From Cyclobacterium marinum DSM 745 (GTDB taxonomy: Bacteria; Bacteroidota; Bacteroidia; Cytophagales; Cyclobacteriaceae), in assembly GCF_000222485.1 (NCBI RefSeq), contig NC_015914.1, positions 2,242,501 to 2,306,500 on the forward strand: a stretch of 64,000 nt of DNA, given 5' to 3'. Of the stretch, positions 20,163 through 30,960 are shown piece by piece. Position numbers and translations under genes: made by a program. Position 1 is the first letter of the stretch; each line of letters begins with the position of its first letter. A model generated the notes under the pieces. That model saw only the letters and a list, made by a program, of their open reading frames with translations. It made no database searches and was not told the DNA's origin.

Positions 20163-20354
20163 TCAGGCCCATTGGGTCAAGGCGAGCTTAAGGGAATACA
20201 ATATGGCTGCAGGTAGGCCATAGCATTTTAACACCGTCATCCGGTTGAAACGGTGCATGAACCAAAGGACAATAACCGGTCTTATTAGCCCTAGAATGGC
20301 CCCTAAAAGGGCTGTGAAAAACAAGATGTTTATGGCTGCAATAAGAGTTTCCAT
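20163..20354 (-). CDS. Small conserved-looking membrane protein
   Basis: 63 residues with a hydrophobic N-terminal helix and a second amphipathic hydrophobic stretch. The text RPVIVLWFMHRFNRMTVLKCYG resembles small membrane proteins I have seen in other Bacteroidota, which is the reason for calling it a gene. Function unknown. It lies downstream of infB in the same direction, but a terminator separates the two. Confidence 0.55.
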   Translation of the reverse strand: METLIAAINILFFTALLGAILGLIRPVIVLWFMHRFNRMTVLKCYGLPAAILYSLKLALTQWA

Positions 20355-20367
20355 GTCTTGAATGCAA

Positions 20368-20394
20368 AAAGGGACAACTTTACGCTGTCCCTTT
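20368..20394 (-). terminator. Terminator of the rimP-nusA-infB operon
   Basis: Arms AAAGGGACA and TGTCCCTTT around a 9-nt loop, 25 nt past the infB stop, with T-rich sequence on the minus strand. Confidence 0.8.
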
Positions 20395-20418
20395 AATTAT
20401 ATTTACAATTGAAATAAT

Positions 20419-23400
20419 TTATTTTTTACGTTTAACTTCTTCCATTTTGTACCCTTCGAAGGTATCTCCTTGCTGGATATCATTAAAGCCTTTGATGGAT
20501 ACACCACATTCGTAACCATATTTCACTTCACTTACATCATCCTTGAATCGCTTCAAGGCACTGATTTCACCTTCGTGAATCACTATACCATCTCTGATAA
20601 TTCTGATTTTGTTTTTACGGTTGATATATCCGTCGGTTACGTAACAACCGGCAACAGTACCTACTTTAGAGATTTTGAAAACTTCTCTAACCTCAATATT
20701 ACCTGTGATCACTTCCTCAAATTCAGGCTCTAGCATACCTTCGATGGCATCCTTGATCTGGTTGATGGCGTCATAGATAATGGAGTAATGCCTGATCTCG
20801 ATTTCTTCTTGTTCAGCTAGGCGTTTGGCATTCACAGATGGCCTTACTTGGAATCCGAGAATAATCGCATCTGAAGCAGAGGCAAGCAATACATCCGATT
20901 CGGAGATTTGACCTACTCCATTGTGAATGATGTTTACATTTACCTCGTCTTTGGAAAGTTTCAGCAAGGAATCGGAAAGGGCTTCCACAGAACCATCCAC
21001 GTCACCTTTGATAATGATGTTGAGTTCTTTAAAGCTACCAATGGCCAATCTTCTACCAATTTCATCCAAGGTAATGTGTTTCTTGGTACGTAAGCTTTGC
21101 TCTCTTTGTATTTGCTCCCTTGAGTTGGCAATTTCCCTGGCTTCTCTTTCAGAATCATATACTTTGAACACATCGCCTGCTTGAGGGGCTCCTCCTAAAC
21201 CAAGTACCTGTACCGGTGTGGAAGGGCCTGCTTCTTCCACTTTTTTACCCAAGTGGTCAAACATGGCTTTCACTCTACCGTAGTGTTGACCTGCCAAGAT
21301 GGTGTCTCCTACATGGAGCGTTCCTGCTTGAACCATAATGGTGGATACATAACCTCTACCTTTGTCAAGGGAAGCTTCGACTACAGTACCTACTGCATTT
21401 TTATTTGGGTTGGCTTTTAGTTCCAGTATTTCAGATTCCAGCAATACTTTTTCTAATAGCTCGTCAATACCCACACCTGTTTTGGCAGAGATATCTTGAG
21501 ATTGGTATTTACCACCCCAATCTTCCACCAATAGGTTCATATTTGCCAATTCTTCCTTGATTTTTTCCGGATTGGAGTTTGGCCTATCAATTTTATTGAT
21601 GGCAAAGATCATAGGAACACCTGCTACCTGAGCGTGGTTGATGGCTTCTTTGGTTTGTGGCATGACGTTGTCATCCGCTGCAATTACGATAATGGCAACA
21701 TCAGTGATTTTTGCACCTCTGGCACGCATGGCTGTAAAAGCTTCGTGACCCGGAGTATCCAAAAATGCAATTTTGTGTCCATCGGAAGTTTCCACATCAT
21801 AGGCCCCGATATGCTGGGTAATTCCACCTGCTTCGCCATGGGTTACTTTTGCCCTTCGGATATAATCCAGTAGGGAAGTTTTACCATGATCTACGTGACC
21901 CATTATGGTCACAATCGGCGCTCTTTCTATAAGTGTATCTTCGTTTTCCTCTTCTATGACTTCAGTTTCTTCCTCGTCAGTTTTGGTAAATTCTACATCA
22001 TAATGAAATTCATCTGCGATGATGGTAATGGCTTCTGCATCCAACCTTTGGTTGATGGAAACAAACATTCCCAATCCCATACAGACAGAGATCACTTCAT
22101 TTACAGAAACATCCATTAAAGATGCCAGGTCATTTGCGGAAATAAATTCCGTTACCCGTAATATTTTGCTTTCCTCCGGAGTTTCACTGACCTCCTTGGT
22201 TCTTTCAGATCTTTTGTCTCTTCTGTTTTTACCTCTACCTCCGGATTTACCACCTCCTTGCAGACGAGCAAGTGTTTGTTTGATTTGATCCTGAATTTCT
22301 TTTTGGGTAGGTTCCTCTTTTTGGAATCGTGGGTTTTGACCTCTTCCTCCCGGACGTCCTACGCCTCCTCGGTTGTTTCCTTTTCTGGCACCACCGCCAC
22401 CTTGTCCACCTTGTCCTCTTCCGGCAGGTGTATTCCTCGCTCCGTCACCACTTTTGGCAGGACGGTTATCAATCCTTTTTCTTGGACGTTTCTTCTTCTC
22501 CTTGTTGCGCTCATCAGAAGAGGCAACCGGTTTGGATTTTTTCTTTGGTTTGTCTTTGGGGAGTTCGATTTTTCCCAAAACGGTCAAACCTTTAAGGGAA
22601 TCTGCCTTTGCAGATATCACCTTGTCTTCAGTCTTTTCGATAGGTTTCTCCGGTTCTTTAGTAGTTGCTTTCTCTTCTGTATTAGGCTTCGATTGGGCAG
22701 TAGGCTCCTTAGGCGCTTCAGGTTTAGCTTCTGGCGCTTTTTTAGGAGGTGTGGCTTTCTCTTCTGCTTTAGGAGCAGGAGGAGTTTTAGCTACCGGCTT
22801 TTCGGTTTTTTCTGGAGTAGGAGTAGGTTTAGGCGTTGTCGTTTCCGCTTTTGGCGCTGCTTTCTGAGGCTGTTCTTTTTCCTTTTTAGGTTCAGCTTTT
22901 ACTTCAGGTTCCTTTTTTGCTTCAGGTTTTGGTTCCGGCTTTTTAGGCTCTTCTGCCACCGGCTTAGGTGTAGAAGGCTTAGGCTCTTCCTTCACTTCCG
23001 CAGGCTTTGATTTGGATTTATTGCCATCCAAATCAATTTTGCCCAGCACCTTTATTCCTTGAAGTTTAGGGGCTTCATTTGATATTTTATCAGTAGCTTT
23101 TTCCTCAGCTTTTTTCTCCTCGGCAGGAGGAGGTGCACTGGCCGGTTTGCTAGTGCTTACCGGTTTTTTCGGCTCCGGCTTTTTGATTTCTTTTTCAGGC
23201 TCAGATTCAGACTCCGCCTTGATGGTGAAGTTTTCATTGTGCCTTTTGCCTATAGATAGATGGGAGGCCTCTTCCTTTTCTTGAGCAGAAGACTTGAACT
23301 CTTTGGCAAGCATATTGTAATGTTCCGAACTTATCTTCGAGTTCGGATTGCTTTCTACCTCAAAGCCCTTCTTGGCCATAGACTCAACAATGGTGGAAAC

Positions 23401-23457
23401 CCCCACATTGAGTTTTCTGGCTACTTGGCCTAATCGCATCATTTTTTCTTCTGACAT
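20419..23457 (-). CDS. infB: Translation initiation factor IF-2
   Basis: 1012 residues. The N-terminal IF2_N helix domain ([19 protein letters not shown]) is followed by a very long Lys/Pro/Glu/Ala-rich linker (about 60-340) and a Gly/Arg-rich patch (about 345-380). A second IF2_N-like domain follows (about 430-490). The GTPase domain has G1 GHVDHGKT at about 518, G3 DTPGHEAF and G4 NKID, and then come domains II-IV. It places initiator tRNA on the 30S subunit. It is the last gene of the rimP-nusA-infB operon. The long plus-strand frames across the linker are shadows caused by its biased composition. Confidence 0.98.
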   Translation of the reverse strand: MSEEKMMRLGQVARKLNVGVSTIVESMAKKGFEVESNPNSKISSEHYNMLAKEFKSSAQEKEEASHLSIGKRHNENFTIKAESESEPEKEIKKPEPKKPVSTSKPASAPPPAEEKKAEEKATDKISNEAPKLQGIKVLGKIDLDGNKSKSKPAEVKEEPKPSTPKPVAEEPKKPEPKPEAKKEPEVKAEPKKEKEQPQKAAPKAETTTPKPTPTPEKTEKPVAKTPPAPKAEEKATPPKKAPEAKPEAPKEPTAQSKPNTEEKATTKEPEKPIEKTEDKVISAKADSLKGLTVLGKIELPKDKPKKKSKPVASSDERNKEKKKRPRKRIDNRPAKSGDGARNTPAGRGQGGQGGGGARKGNNRGGVGRPGGRGQNPRFQKEEPTQKEIQDQIKQTLARLQGGGKSGGRGKNRRDKRSERTKEVSETPEESKILRVTEFISANDLASLMDVSVNEVISVCMGLGMFVSINQRLDAEAITIIADEFHYDVEFTKTDEEETEVIEEENEDTLIERAPIVTIMGHVDHGKTSLLDYIRRAKVTHGEAGGITQHIGAYDVETSDGHKIAFLDTPGHEAFTAMRARGAKITDVAIIVIAADDNVMPQTKEAINHAQVAGVPMIFAINKIDRPNSNPEKIKEELANMNLLVEDWGGKYQSQDISAKTGVGIDELLEKVLLESEILELKANPNKNAVGTVVEASLDKGRGYVSTIMVQAGTLHVGDTILAGQHYGRVKAMFDHLGKKVEEAGPSTPVQVLGLGGAPQAGDVFKVYDSEREAREIANSREQIQREQSLRTKKHITLDEIGRRLAIGSFKELNIIIKGDVDGSVEALSDSLLKLSKDEVNVNIIHNGVGQISESDVLLASASDAIILGFQVRPSVNAKRLAEQEEIEIRHYSIIYDAINQIKDAIEGMLEPEFEEVITGNIEVREVFKISKVGTVAGCYVTDGYINRKNKIRIIRDGIVIHEGEISALKRFKDDVSEVKYGYECGVSIKGFNDIQQGDTFEGYKMEEVKRKK

Positions 23458-23527
23458 ACTAATACCTATTCCTGTATTTATAATAATGCAAATATAAAGG
23501 GGATAACGAATTATCTGTCGTTATTTG

Positions 23528-24772
23528 CTATTCAAATTCTTGTTTTAATATTTTAAATATATCGGCAATCGTTTCTTCTTCCAATTCTGTCCTCCTTAAA
23601 AGGTCTTCTTTGGTCAATGCCAATACACTTTTCGCAGTATCCAAACCTGTTTTCTTCAACTCCTCTAATACCCAACTTTCAATTTCGTCAGAAAATTCAG
23701 ATAGATCAACATCTTCTTCATCTTCATAATCAGAAAGTTCTCTAAAGACATCTATTTCATAACCTACCAAACGACTGGCAAGCCTGATATTGAAGCCTCC
23801 TTTTCCTATGGCTAGAGATACCTGATCAGGTTTCAAATATACCGAAATCCTTTTAGCTTCTTCATTCACTTGGAGTGAAGTTACCTTGGCAGGACTTAAT
23901 GCTCTGGAAACATATAAATCAAGATTGTCTGTGTAATTGATAACATCAATGTTTTCATTCTGTAGTTCTCTTACCACAGCATGAATCCTGCTACCTTTCA
24001 TACCCACACATGCCCCAACCGGATCTATCCGATCATCGTATGATTCTACGGCCACCTTGGCCCTGTCTCCGGGTTCTCTCACTATCTTTTTGATGGTTAT
24101 CAAACCATCGTATACTTCCGGTACTTCATTCTCAAATAACCTTTCCAAGAATATTGGAGATGTTCTCGAAAGTATAATTTTTGGATTACCGTTGATCATT
24201 TCCACCTTGTGAACAATCGCCCGGACAGTATCTCCCTTTCTAAACCTGTCCTTAGGTATTTGCTCTGACTTGGGCATGATCAATTCATTGCCCTCACCAT
24301 CCATAAGTAGAATTTCTCTACCCAATATCTGATAAACTTCTGCAGTGATAATCTCACTTACAAGTTCTTCATATTGCTGGAAAAGTAAATCCTTTTCTAA
24401 ATCTTTAATTCTTTGAATTAGGGTCTGCCTGGCCATCATTACCGCCCGTCGACCAAAATCCTCCAATTCTATTTTTTCATAGGTCTCTTCACCGATTTCA
24501 AAATCAGGCTCAATTTTTTTGGCTTCTGCCAAACTAATTTTGTCATGATCCCAGATGTCTTCAGAATTGTCGTCCACGATCTCTCTAATCCTTACGATCT
24601 CCAAATCACCTTTGTCCGCGTTGATGATCACATCAAAGTTTTCATCAGTTTCATACTTTTTACGAATCATCGCCCTAAATACATCTTCGAGAATGCGGAT
24701 CATTGTCGGTCTGTCCACATTTTTTGATCTTGCAAACTCTGCAAATGATTCAATCAGAATTTTAGCATCCAT
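23528..24772 (-). CDS. nusA: Transcription termination/antitermination factor NusA
   Basis: 414 residues. The N-terminal RNA-polymerase-binding domain (1-125) is followed by an S1 domain (about 130-205, with GDTVRAIVHKVEM) and two KH domains (about 210-345, with CVGMKGSRIHAVVREL and LAIGKGGFNIRLASRLVGYEID). A short helix-hairpin-like tail (GLDTAKSVLALTKEDLLRRT) closes the protein. It binds RNA polymerase and nascent RNA. Second gene of the operon; 5 nt separate it from rimP. Confidence 0.97.
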   Translation of the reverse strand: MDAKILIESFAEFARSKNVDRPTMIRILEDVFRAMIRKKYETDENFDVIINADKGDLEIVRIREIVDDNSEDIWDHDKISLAEAKKIEPDFEIGEETYEKIELEDFGRRAVMMARQTLIQRIKDLEKDLLFQQYEELVSEIITAEVYQILGREILLMDGEGNELIMPKSEQIPKDRFRKGDTVRAIVHKVEMINGNPKIILSRTSPIFLERLFENEVPEVYDGLITIKKIVREPGDRAKVAVESYDDRIDPVGACVGMKGSRIHAVVRELQNENIDVINYTDNLDLYVSRALSPAKVTSLQVNEEAKRISVYLKPDQVSLAIGKGGFNIRLASRLVGYEIDVFRELSDYEDEEDVDLSEFSDEIESWVLEELKKTGLDTAKSVLALTKEDLLRRTELEEETIADIFKILKQEFE

Positions 24773-24777
24773 TGTTT

Positions 24778-25248
24778 TTATTTGAAAGAGACTAATACAA
24801 TTGATTTTTTAATTTGGTTGAAAGGTATGCTGAGCGTTTCTTCAACAGCCTTCTTCCCCTTTTCTTTTTTCTTTACCAACAACTGAATTCCTGTCTGCTC
24901 CACTTCTGTAAGTTTTCCTTCCGTGTCTTTCCCTTCTTCAAGGCTAACCCTTAAGTTTCGGCCAATATTTTTTTGATATTGCCTCCTTGAACTTAAAGGA
25001 AAATCTACTCCGGGAGAGGAAACCTCCATTATATAAGCAGTGTCCATCAGTTCTTTGGCTTCTATTTCTTCACCTACGGCTCTACTTACCAATGCACAAG
25101 AATCAATATTAATGCCGTGATCAGCGTCAATTAATATTTGTAAAGATTTTTTATTTCCCTTCTTCACTATTTGAACATCTACGACAAAATGACTGCTGTC
25201 GGGAAGGTGCTTTTCCACTATTTCTTCTATCGTTTGCCTCAAATCCAT
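24778..25248 (-). CDS. rimP: Ribosome maturation factor RimP
   Basis: 156 residues, normal. The N-terminal alpha/beta domain reads VVDVQIVKKGNKKSLQILID; the family block CALVSRAVGEEIE and YIMEVSSPGVDFPL are intact; the C-terminal SH3-like domain ends IPFNQIKKSIVLVSF. It assists 30S assembly. First gene of the rimP-nusA-infB operon. Confidence 0.96.
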   Translation of the reverse strand: MDLRQTIEEIVEKHLPDSSHFVVDVQIVKKGNKKSLQILIDADHGINIDSCALVSRAVGEEIEAKELMDTAYIMEVSSPGVDFPLSSRRQYQKNIGRNLRVSLEEGKDTEGKLTEVEQTGIQLLVKKKEKGKKAVEETLSIPFNQIKKSIVLVSFK

Positions 25249-25302
25249 ATCTTTTTACTTACTTGCTTTTGGTTTTTGTCCCAAAAATGATCAATAAATG
25301 AA

Positions 25303-25323
25303 AGAGGGGACTCTGTGTCCCCT
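25303..25323. other. Strong inverted repeat in the rimP/cysS divergent region
   Basis: Arms GAGGGGAC and GTCCCCTC around TCTGT. It falls in the leader of the rimP operon and upstream of cysS. On the minus strand the stem is followed by a T-rich run, so it could attenuate the rimP operon or be a leftover terminator. Function is inferred only. Confidence 0.5.
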
Positions 25324-25406
25324 CTGTTGTCATGAATTAACTCAGGTACAAATGTAATAAAATTATTTTCCTAAAAAAAGTATTGAAAGTTTGATAAATT
25401 TGCCCC

Positions 25407-26903
25407 ATGCAATCAAAAAAGTTAAAAATATACAATACCCTCACCAGGGAGAAGGAAATTTTTGAACCCATTAATCCTCCAAATGTTGGAATGTATGTCT
25501 GTGGCCCCACCGTGTATGGAGATGCACATCTGGGCCATGCCAGGGCTGCCGTTTCCTTCGATATCGTTTTCAGGTACCTCACTTTTCTCAATTATAAAGT
25601 CCGCTATGTACGGAATATTACCGATGTGGGCCACCTGGAAGCTGATGCAGATGAGGGTGAAGATAAAATTGCAAAAAAAGCAAAACTGGAACAACTAGAG
25701 CCCATGGAAGTGGCCCAGCAATATGCCTCTTCTTATCATAGAGACATGGAGTTGCTCAATACTTTCAAGCCCAGCATTGAGCCCCGTGCTACCGGACATA
25801 TTCCGGAGCAGATCAAGCTCATCGAAGAAATCATTGAAAATGGCCTGGCCTATGAGGTCAATGGAAGTGTGTATTTTGATGTGCTCAAATACAATGCGCA
25901 AGAAAAACAATACGGGGTCTTGTCCGGTCGTGTGGTAGAAGAACTGATGAGTGGGAGCAGAGAACTCGATGGGCAATCGGAAAAAAGAAATCCTGTGGAC
26001 TTTGCCCTATGGAAAAAAGCTTCTCCAGAACACCTGATGCGTTGGGAGTCCAAATGGAGTGTGGGCTTCCCGGGTTGGCACCTGGAGTGTACGGCCATGA
26101 GTTCCAAATACCTGGGAGATCAGTTTGATATCCACGGTGGAGGTATGGACCTGATGTTTCCACACCATGAATGTGAAATCGCCCAAAGCAATGCAAGCCA
26201 TCATACCGACCCGGCAAAGTATTGGATGCACAATAATATGATCACCATCAATGGACAAAAGATGGGGAAATCCCTAGGGAATTTCATTACCCTTCAGCAA
26301 TTGTTCAATGGAGATCATGACAAACTGGAGCAGGCCTATAGCCCCATGACGGTAAGGTATTTTATTTTAACAGCCCATTACCGCTCCACATTGGATTTCT
26401 CTAATGGCGCTTTACAGGCTGCGCAAAAAGGCTATAAAAAGTTAATCAATGGACTGAGAATAGCCGGCCAACTGAAATATGAGGCCGATCCGGAAGTGCT
26501 GGTGGACGAAAAGCTTGTCTCACAAATCGAGAAAAGCATTGAGGCTGCCTTTGCGGCCATGAATGATGACTTTAATACGGCTCAGGCCATCGGTCATCTT
26601 TTCAACTTGCTGAAAAAAATCAATAGCCTTTACACCGGTCAGATAAAGTCAGCCCAGCTGGGAAAAGATGTATATGATAAACTGATTCAAACTTTTAACG
26701 TATTTATTACTGAGATTTTAGGTTTGCTAGAGGAAAAAGGTGACAATCAGGAAGCTTTGTTAAAAGTGATCATCGACCTTTATAGCAAGGCAAAGACTGC
26801 CAGAGATTATCAAAAAGTGGATGAAATCAGGGCGGCATTGAAAGATATGGGTGTAATAATTAAAGACATGAAGCATAGCGTAGATTGGGCTTATGAAGAA
26901 TAA
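25407..26903 (+). CDS. cysS: Cysteinyl-tRNA synthetase
   Basis: 498 residues. The start of the catalytic core has [18 protein letters not shown] with zinc ligand Cys 32 and the HIGH-type motif at 41-44. Other zinc-site residues are in WHLECTAM and [11 protein letters not shown]. The KMSKS-type loop reads [11 protein letters not shown] at about 283-293. The DALR-type anticodon-binding helices follow. It charges tRNA-Cys. It is transcribed divergently from rimP; its 3' end overlaps the next gene by 11 nt. Confidence 0.98.
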   Translation: MQSKKLKIYNTLTREKEIFEPINPPNVGMYVCGPTVYGDAHLGHARAAVSFDIVFRYLTFLNYKVRYVRNITDVGHLEADADEGEDKIAKKAKLEQLEPMEVAQQYASSYHRDMELLNTFKPSIEPRATGHIPEQIKLIEEIIENGLAYEVNGSVYFDVLKYNAQEKQYGVLSGRVVEELMSGSRELDGQSEKRNPVDFALWKKASPEHLMRWESKWSVGFPGWHLECTAMSSKYLGDQFDIHGGGMDLMFPHHECEIAQSNASHHTDPAKYWMHNNMITINGQKMGKSLGNFITLQQLFNGDHDKLEQAYSPMTVRYFILTAHYRSTLDFSNGALQAAQKGYKKLINGLRIAGQLKYEADPEVLVDEKLVSQIEKSIEAAFAAMNDDFNTAQAIGHLFNLLKKINSLYTGQIKSAQLGKDVYDKLIQTFNVFITEILGLLEEKGDNQEALLKVIIDLYSKAKTARDYQKVDEIRAALKDMGVIIKDMKHSVDWAYEE

Positions 26904-27885
26904 TAAAATTGGGTTGATCATCGTAGGCTTGCTATTTTTGATGGCTGCCTGTGGTGACAAAACCGGAAATGAAAAAAGATCCGAAGAAGTAATCAATTAC
27001 CGGGAAAGCCCTGCGTTTAACGCCGATTCTGCCTATGCCTATATACAGCGGCAGGTGGACTTTGGCCCTAGGGTACCCAATACCGAAGCTCATAAAGCCA
27101 CCGGAGACTGGATCGTTCAGAAGCTCGAAAGTTTTGGCTTAGAAGTGACTGAGCAGACTTTTCAGGACAAGGCTTATGATGGGAAAGTGCTTCAGCTGAG
27201 AAATATTATAGGTAGCTATAAGCCTAAGGCCACCAAAAGAATTTTGCTGGGCGCACACTGGGATACTCGGAGAATTGCAGATAAGGATACCCAAGACCTG
27301 GAGGAACCGATTGATGGTGCCAATGATGGAGCCAGTGGAGTGGGGCTTTTGTTAGAAGTCGCTCGGATCTTGCATACAGATAGCCTTCAGCCCGATGTTG
27401 GGATAGATTTTATATTCTTTGATGGGGAAGATGATGGGGAGCCGGAACACAGGGATTTTCGTGATACGAGCCAAATTTGGTGGTGTCTGGGTTCCCAATA
27501 TTGGTCAGAAACACCACATATTCAGGGTTATTCCGCCTATTACGGTATATTGGTAGATATGGTGGCAGGGAAGAATGCCAGGTTTTATAAAGAAGGCTAT
27601 TCTGTGCAATTTGCCAAGAATATTGTGGACAAGGTGTGGGGCTATGCCCACCATTTGGGTTATGGAGATTTCTTTCCCATGCGCAATGCCGAGGCCATTA
27701 CAGATGACCACCTCTTTGTCAATCAGAATGCCAATATTCCCATGATCAACATTATCGAATACAGCCCTGATTATGGTTTTGGTCTATACCACCATACCCA
27801 TCAGGACAATATGGAGATCATTGATAAAAAGACGCTTTCTGTGGTGGGAAACACGGTATTGTTTACCCTCTTTCAGGAACAGTAA
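26893..27885 (+). CDS. M28-family peptidase / glutaminyl-cyclase-like lipoprotein
   Basis: 330 residues. The lipobox MAAC puts the acylated Cys at about 20. The single-zinc M28 fold is complete: [15 protein letters not shown] (His ligand), [19 protein letters not shown] (bridging Asp), [12 protein letters not shown] (acidic pair), and the late [10 protein letters not shown] and YHHTHQDN. The text [10 protein letters not shown] and the overall length fit glutaminyl-peptide cyclotransferase-like proteins better than broad aminopeptidases. It acts in the periplasm or at the outer membrane. It overlaps cysS by 11 nt and precedes galK by 23 nt, so the three are probably co-transcribed. Confidence 0.85.
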   Translation: MKNNKIGLIIVGLLFLMAACGDKTGNEKRSEEVINYRESPAFNADSAYAYIQRQVDFGPRVPNTEAHKATGDWIVQKLESFGLEVTEQTFQDKAYDGKVLQLRNIIGSYKPKATKRILLGAHWDTRRIADKDTQDLEEPIDGANDGASGVGLLLEVARILHTDSLQPDVGIDFIFFDGEDDGEPEHRDFRDTSQIWWCLGSQYWSETPHIQGYSAYYGILVDMVAGKNARFYKEGYSVQFAKNIVDKVWGYAHHLGYGDFFPMRNAEAITDDHLFVNQNANIPMINIIEYSPDYGFGLYHHTHQDNMEIIDKKTLSVVGNTVLFTLFQEQ

Positions 27886-27908
27886 AATTTAGATAACCTT
27901 ATTTTTTT

Positions 27909-29063
27909 ATGCGCTTACCAGATCTTATTGCCCAAACATTTGAAGAAAAGTTTCAGTCAAAACCCATCATTGTTCGCTCACCCGGCAGAATCAACCTTAT
28001 CGGGGAGCATACAGATTACAATGAGGGATTTGTCTTGCCTGCAGCCATTGACAAATCCATTTACCTAGGCTTTGCCAGAAATAATACAGGGACCTGTAGG
28101 GTTTATTCACTTGATTTTGAGGAGGAACAAAGCTTTTCGCTTGACAATTTAAAACCTGCTAAGGGCTGGGTGAACTTTGTCATGGGGGTGGCCAATGCCA
28201 TTCAGAAGTCCGGTAAAAAGCTGGAAGGCTTTGACTGTGTATTTGGTGGGGACATTCCCATAGGAGCAGGCCTTTCTTCATCTGCCGCTTTGGAAAATGG
28301 TGTAGGCTTTGGGCTGAACCAGCTGTTTGATTTACAGTTGGAAAGGCTGGAATTACTGAAATTTTCCCAACAGGCCGAACATGAATTTGTAGGGGTAAAA
28401 TGTGGCATTATGGATATGTTTGCTTCCATGATGGGCAAAAAAGACCAGGTCATTCGTCTGGATTGCCGTTCTTTGGCCCATTCTTATTTCCCTTTGGAAT
28501 TGGGGGACTACCAATTGATCCTATGCAATACCAAAGTGGCCCATTCCCTGGCTGAATCTGCCTATAACCAAAGGCGGGAGGAATGTCAGGAAGGCGTCAA
28601 TCTGGTCAAGCAGCAATTTCCGGAGGTAAATAGCCTTAGAGACATCAGCTTACCCATGTTGGACAAGGCAAAGGGGGAAATGTCTGCGGTGGTTTACAAG
28701 CGTTGTGCCTATGTGATTCAGGAGAATGAACGCCTGATAAAAACCTGCGTGGCCCTAGACAAGCAGGACCTGAAGGCGGTCGGACAATTTCTATATGGCT
28801 CTCATGATGGGCTTTCCCTTGATTATGAAGTGAGTTGTCCCGAACTTGATTTTTTGGTGGACTATACCCGAGAATTGCCCTATGTTTTGGGTGCCAGAAT
28901 GATGGGGGGTGGATTCGGTGGCTGTACCCTAAACCTGATCAAGAAAACCGATAAAAATGAATTTATCGCCGCCATTTCAGCCGCCTATGCCCACAAATTC
29001 AATAGGCAAATGGATAGCTATGAGGTGAACGTTGCGGATGGTACGGGGCTTATCAATTTATAG
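27909..29063 (+). CDS. galK: Galactokinase
   Basis: 384 residues, normal. Galactose signature SPGRINLIGEHTDYNEG at 24-40, GHMP ATP-binding motif GDIPIGAGLSSSAALE at about 115-130, and the C-terminal GARMMGGGFGGCTLN at about 330. It phosphorylates galactose at C1 in the Leloir pathway. No galT or galE lies next to it in this window. It is the last core gene before the accessory island. Confidence 0.96.
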   Translation: MRLPDLIAQTFEEKFQSKPIIVRSPGRINLIGEHTDYNEGFVLPAAIDKSIYLGFARNNTGTCRVYSLDFEEEQSFSLDNLKPAKGWVNFVMGVANAIQKSGKKLEGFDCVFGGDIPIGAGLSSSAALENGVGFGLNQLFDLQLERLELLKFSQQAEHEFVGVKCGIMDMFASMMGKKDQVIRLDCRSLAHSYFPLELGDYQLILCNTKVAHSLAESAYNQRREECQEGVNLVKQQFPEVNSLRDISLPMLDKAKGEMSAVVYKRCAYVIQENERLIKTCVALDKQDLKAVGQFLYGSHDGLSLDYEVSCPELDFLVDYTRELPYVLGARMMGGGFGGCTLNLIKKTDKNEFIAAISAAYAHKFNRQMDSYEVNVADGTGLINL

Positions 29064-29853
29064 GTATTAGCAAAGCCTATGGGGTACTTCGGAAGTGGGG
29101 TGGGGTACTTCAGAACATATCTGATGGGCTTCAAAACTCCAATTACTCACATAATAACAGGGGTGGGGTACCTAAAACTGACAAGCTTGAATATTTTTTA
29201 TGGAATTTTCCGGTTCAGAACTGATATTTTTCACCTCAAACCTGAAAAATTCGACCAAAAACTGACAAGAAAAAGGTTGAAAATCGGAAAATAGGACAAA
29301 ATTTCAGGAAAAGTCTTTGGGTAAGGTCAAATTTTCGAGGTTCGGAAGTGGGGCAGGGTACTTCAGAACTCGATGATTTCAGCTTTTTTATTCAAGCTTC
29401 CACCTTTTATGTGGAAATTATCAGGTTTTAACTGATAATTATTAGATTTTTGCCGGAAATTTCCGCCTCTTTGGCAGCTTTTTTTAGGTTTTTACCAAAG
29501 CATTTGACCAAAAACTGACAAGAGAGAAGGTTAAGAGTAAAGCATTTTGGTGATATGATGGGTTATATAGGGTTTTTGCCGGAAATTTTTAGTTTGGAAC
29601 TGATCATGGATTACAAAATGGCTTAAAATCAGTAATTTGAAGATTTCAATTGATAATGATCTAATGGCAGTAAATCTTACCTTAAATATCCATGCCTTTC
29701 TGTTGTTATCCGTTTACAAACGTTTAGCTCAAAACCAATTATATTTTTTAAAACCCCAGTTTAAAAGCGCTAAAAGCTTTTTTTGTTTAGAAGCATTTAG
29801 TTAGTTTAGAGGGATATAATAGATATAAACATAACTCCTGAGGGAGACTTGTT
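29064..29853. repeat. Decayed repetitive region after galK
   Basis: About 790 nt without a credible gene, holding imperfect direct repeats. TTCGGAAGTGGGG followed by GGGTACTTCAGAAC occurs at about 29089 and 29340; a variant of the GGGGTAC part is at about 29162; GACCAAAAACTGACAAGA occurs near 29251 and 29508. They look like eroded copies of one short element. The 71-residue frame starting at 29079 is built from these repeats and is not called. Confidence 0.55.
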
Positions 29854-29876
29854 TATATACAATTGTTGGCAGTAAT
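29854..29876 (+). repeat. Flanking repeat, 5' side of the HEPN gene
   Basis: TATACAATTGTTGGCAGTA occurs here. Its near-perfect inverse complement lies just after the HEPN gene (30810-30829), and a same-sense version lies 5' of the toxin gene of the TAC operon (34369-34386 on the minus strand). Confidence 0.7.
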
Positions 29877-29907
29877 TTAACAGAACTTCTCTTCAAAAAC
29901 ATAATAA

Positions 29908-30795
29908 ATGGAAAAAACTTGGGCATCTGGAGCTTTAGAATTATTAAAACACGCTGATGAGCATATTAATAAAGGAGAAGCATTTGACCAAAGAATTGCT
30001 TTTATAAGTATCGACAACTCAGTTGAAACAGCAATCAGAACATTTATTTTTATGCCGTTTAGTCTATCTAAGGTTAAATTTTCATTTAAAGAAAAAGAGG
30101 AAATCGGAAATTCTTTTCCAAAAATGGTTAATCTATTGAATGAAAAAGCAAATAACAAAATATCTGGAATCGAATTATCTGACATAGAATTTTATCATAG
30201 ATTAAGGAATCAATTATATCACGATGGAACAGGACTAAGTGTAGACAAAAATCACCTTGAAGCTTACAAAACTATTGGAGAATTGTTGCTTAAAAACTTA
30301 TTTAATATTGAATTTAATTATTCAACAACTGATAAATCTCTATCAAGTTTAATTATTTTATGGGAAGAAATTGATAAACTGATAAAGCAATTATTTCTTA
30401 CTAATAATATTGACTTTAGTCGAACTTTCAAGTGGGAAGAAGCTCTACAAAAAAACATATTCACTGAACATCAAATATCATTATTTACCGAACTAAAAAG
30501 AATTAGAAATGAGCAAGTTCATTCCTTGTCAAACGAAATAAATTTAACAAGAATTTCTTACGGAATAGAAATAGCTTCTGAATTAAGAAAAACTCTTGAA
30601 AAAGAAATGAAAGATAATATTCTAACATATTTTAAAGAGCATCCTACAGAAGTATTTGCAATAAGAGCAATTGGACATATATTTTCAATTTCAAAGAGTT
30701 TTGCTACTCAAATAATAGAAAGTTTAGAAAAAGAAGGAAAACTAATATCTGGAATTGAAGAAGAAACTGGAATTAAATTATTTCAAATATGTTGA
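29908..30795 (+). CDS. Double-HEPN domain protein with C-terminal winged helix
   Basis: 295 residues, all-helical, no signal. Two HEPN-type halves are visible. The first has its RNase-like motif RNQLYH (R100-H105), the second RNEQVH (R200-H205); both fit R-polar-x3-H, the catalytic pattern of HEPN ribonucleases. Residues about 238-290 (ILTYFKEHPTEVFAIRAIGHIF) look like a winged-helix DNA-binding module. HEPN proteins act as RNases in defence and toxin systems, usually with a nucleotidyltransferase or other partner; none is adjacent. It lies between inverted copies of a 19-nt flank. Function is inferred. Confidence 0.65.
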   Translation: MEKTWASGALELLKHADEHINKGEAFDQRIAFISIDNSVETAIRTFIFMPFSLSKVKFSFKEKEEIGNSFPKMVNLLNEKANNKISGIELSDIEFYHRLRNQLYHDGTGLSVDKNHLEAYKTIGELLLKNLFNIEFNYSTTDKSLSSLIILWEEIDKLIKQLFLTNNIDFSRTFKWEEALQKNIFTEHQISLFTELKRIRNEQVHSLSNEINLTRISYGIEIASELRKTLEKEMKDNILTYFKEHPTEVFAIRAIGHIFSISKSFATQIIESLEKEGKLISGIEEETGIKLFQIC

Positions 30796-30809
30796 TTGAA
30801 AAACAAAAA

Positions 30810-30940
30810 CTACTGCCAACAATGTATAACCGCAATTACGGCGGATTCGACTACGCTCGAATCCACTCAAAAATGCTAACGTCTGTCATAAACCGAAAAT
30901 TAACGCATATTAACCCGTAACTGATGGTTATACGAGACAT
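30810..30940. repeat. Nested inverted-repeat element, attC-like in layout
   Basis: It starts with ACTGCCAACAATGTATAA, the inverse of the flank at 29854. Outer arms GTATAACCGCAATTACGG (30824-30841) and CCGTAACTGATGGTTATAC (30915-30933) pair imperfectly with small bulges. An inner hairpin GGATTCGA/TCGAATCC lies at 30843-30864. The whole, about 110 nt between two single-gene modules, resembles the folded recombination sites of integron cassettes, though no integrase is in the window and the core triplets do not match attC closely. Confidence 0.45.
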
Positions 30941-30960
30941 TACCTGCAAGCTAAAAAACT

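Noticed and set aside
22258..23010. 250-codon plus-strand frame rich in Phe, Arg and Leu, plus a 164-codon frame in another phase
   Set aside because: Antisense to the Lys/Pro/Glu/Ala-rich linker of infB; the biased codons of that linker keep opposite frames open.
29079..29294. 71-codon frame after galK
   Set aside because: Made of the local GGGGTAC/AAACTGACAAG repeats; no domain and no ribosome-binding site.
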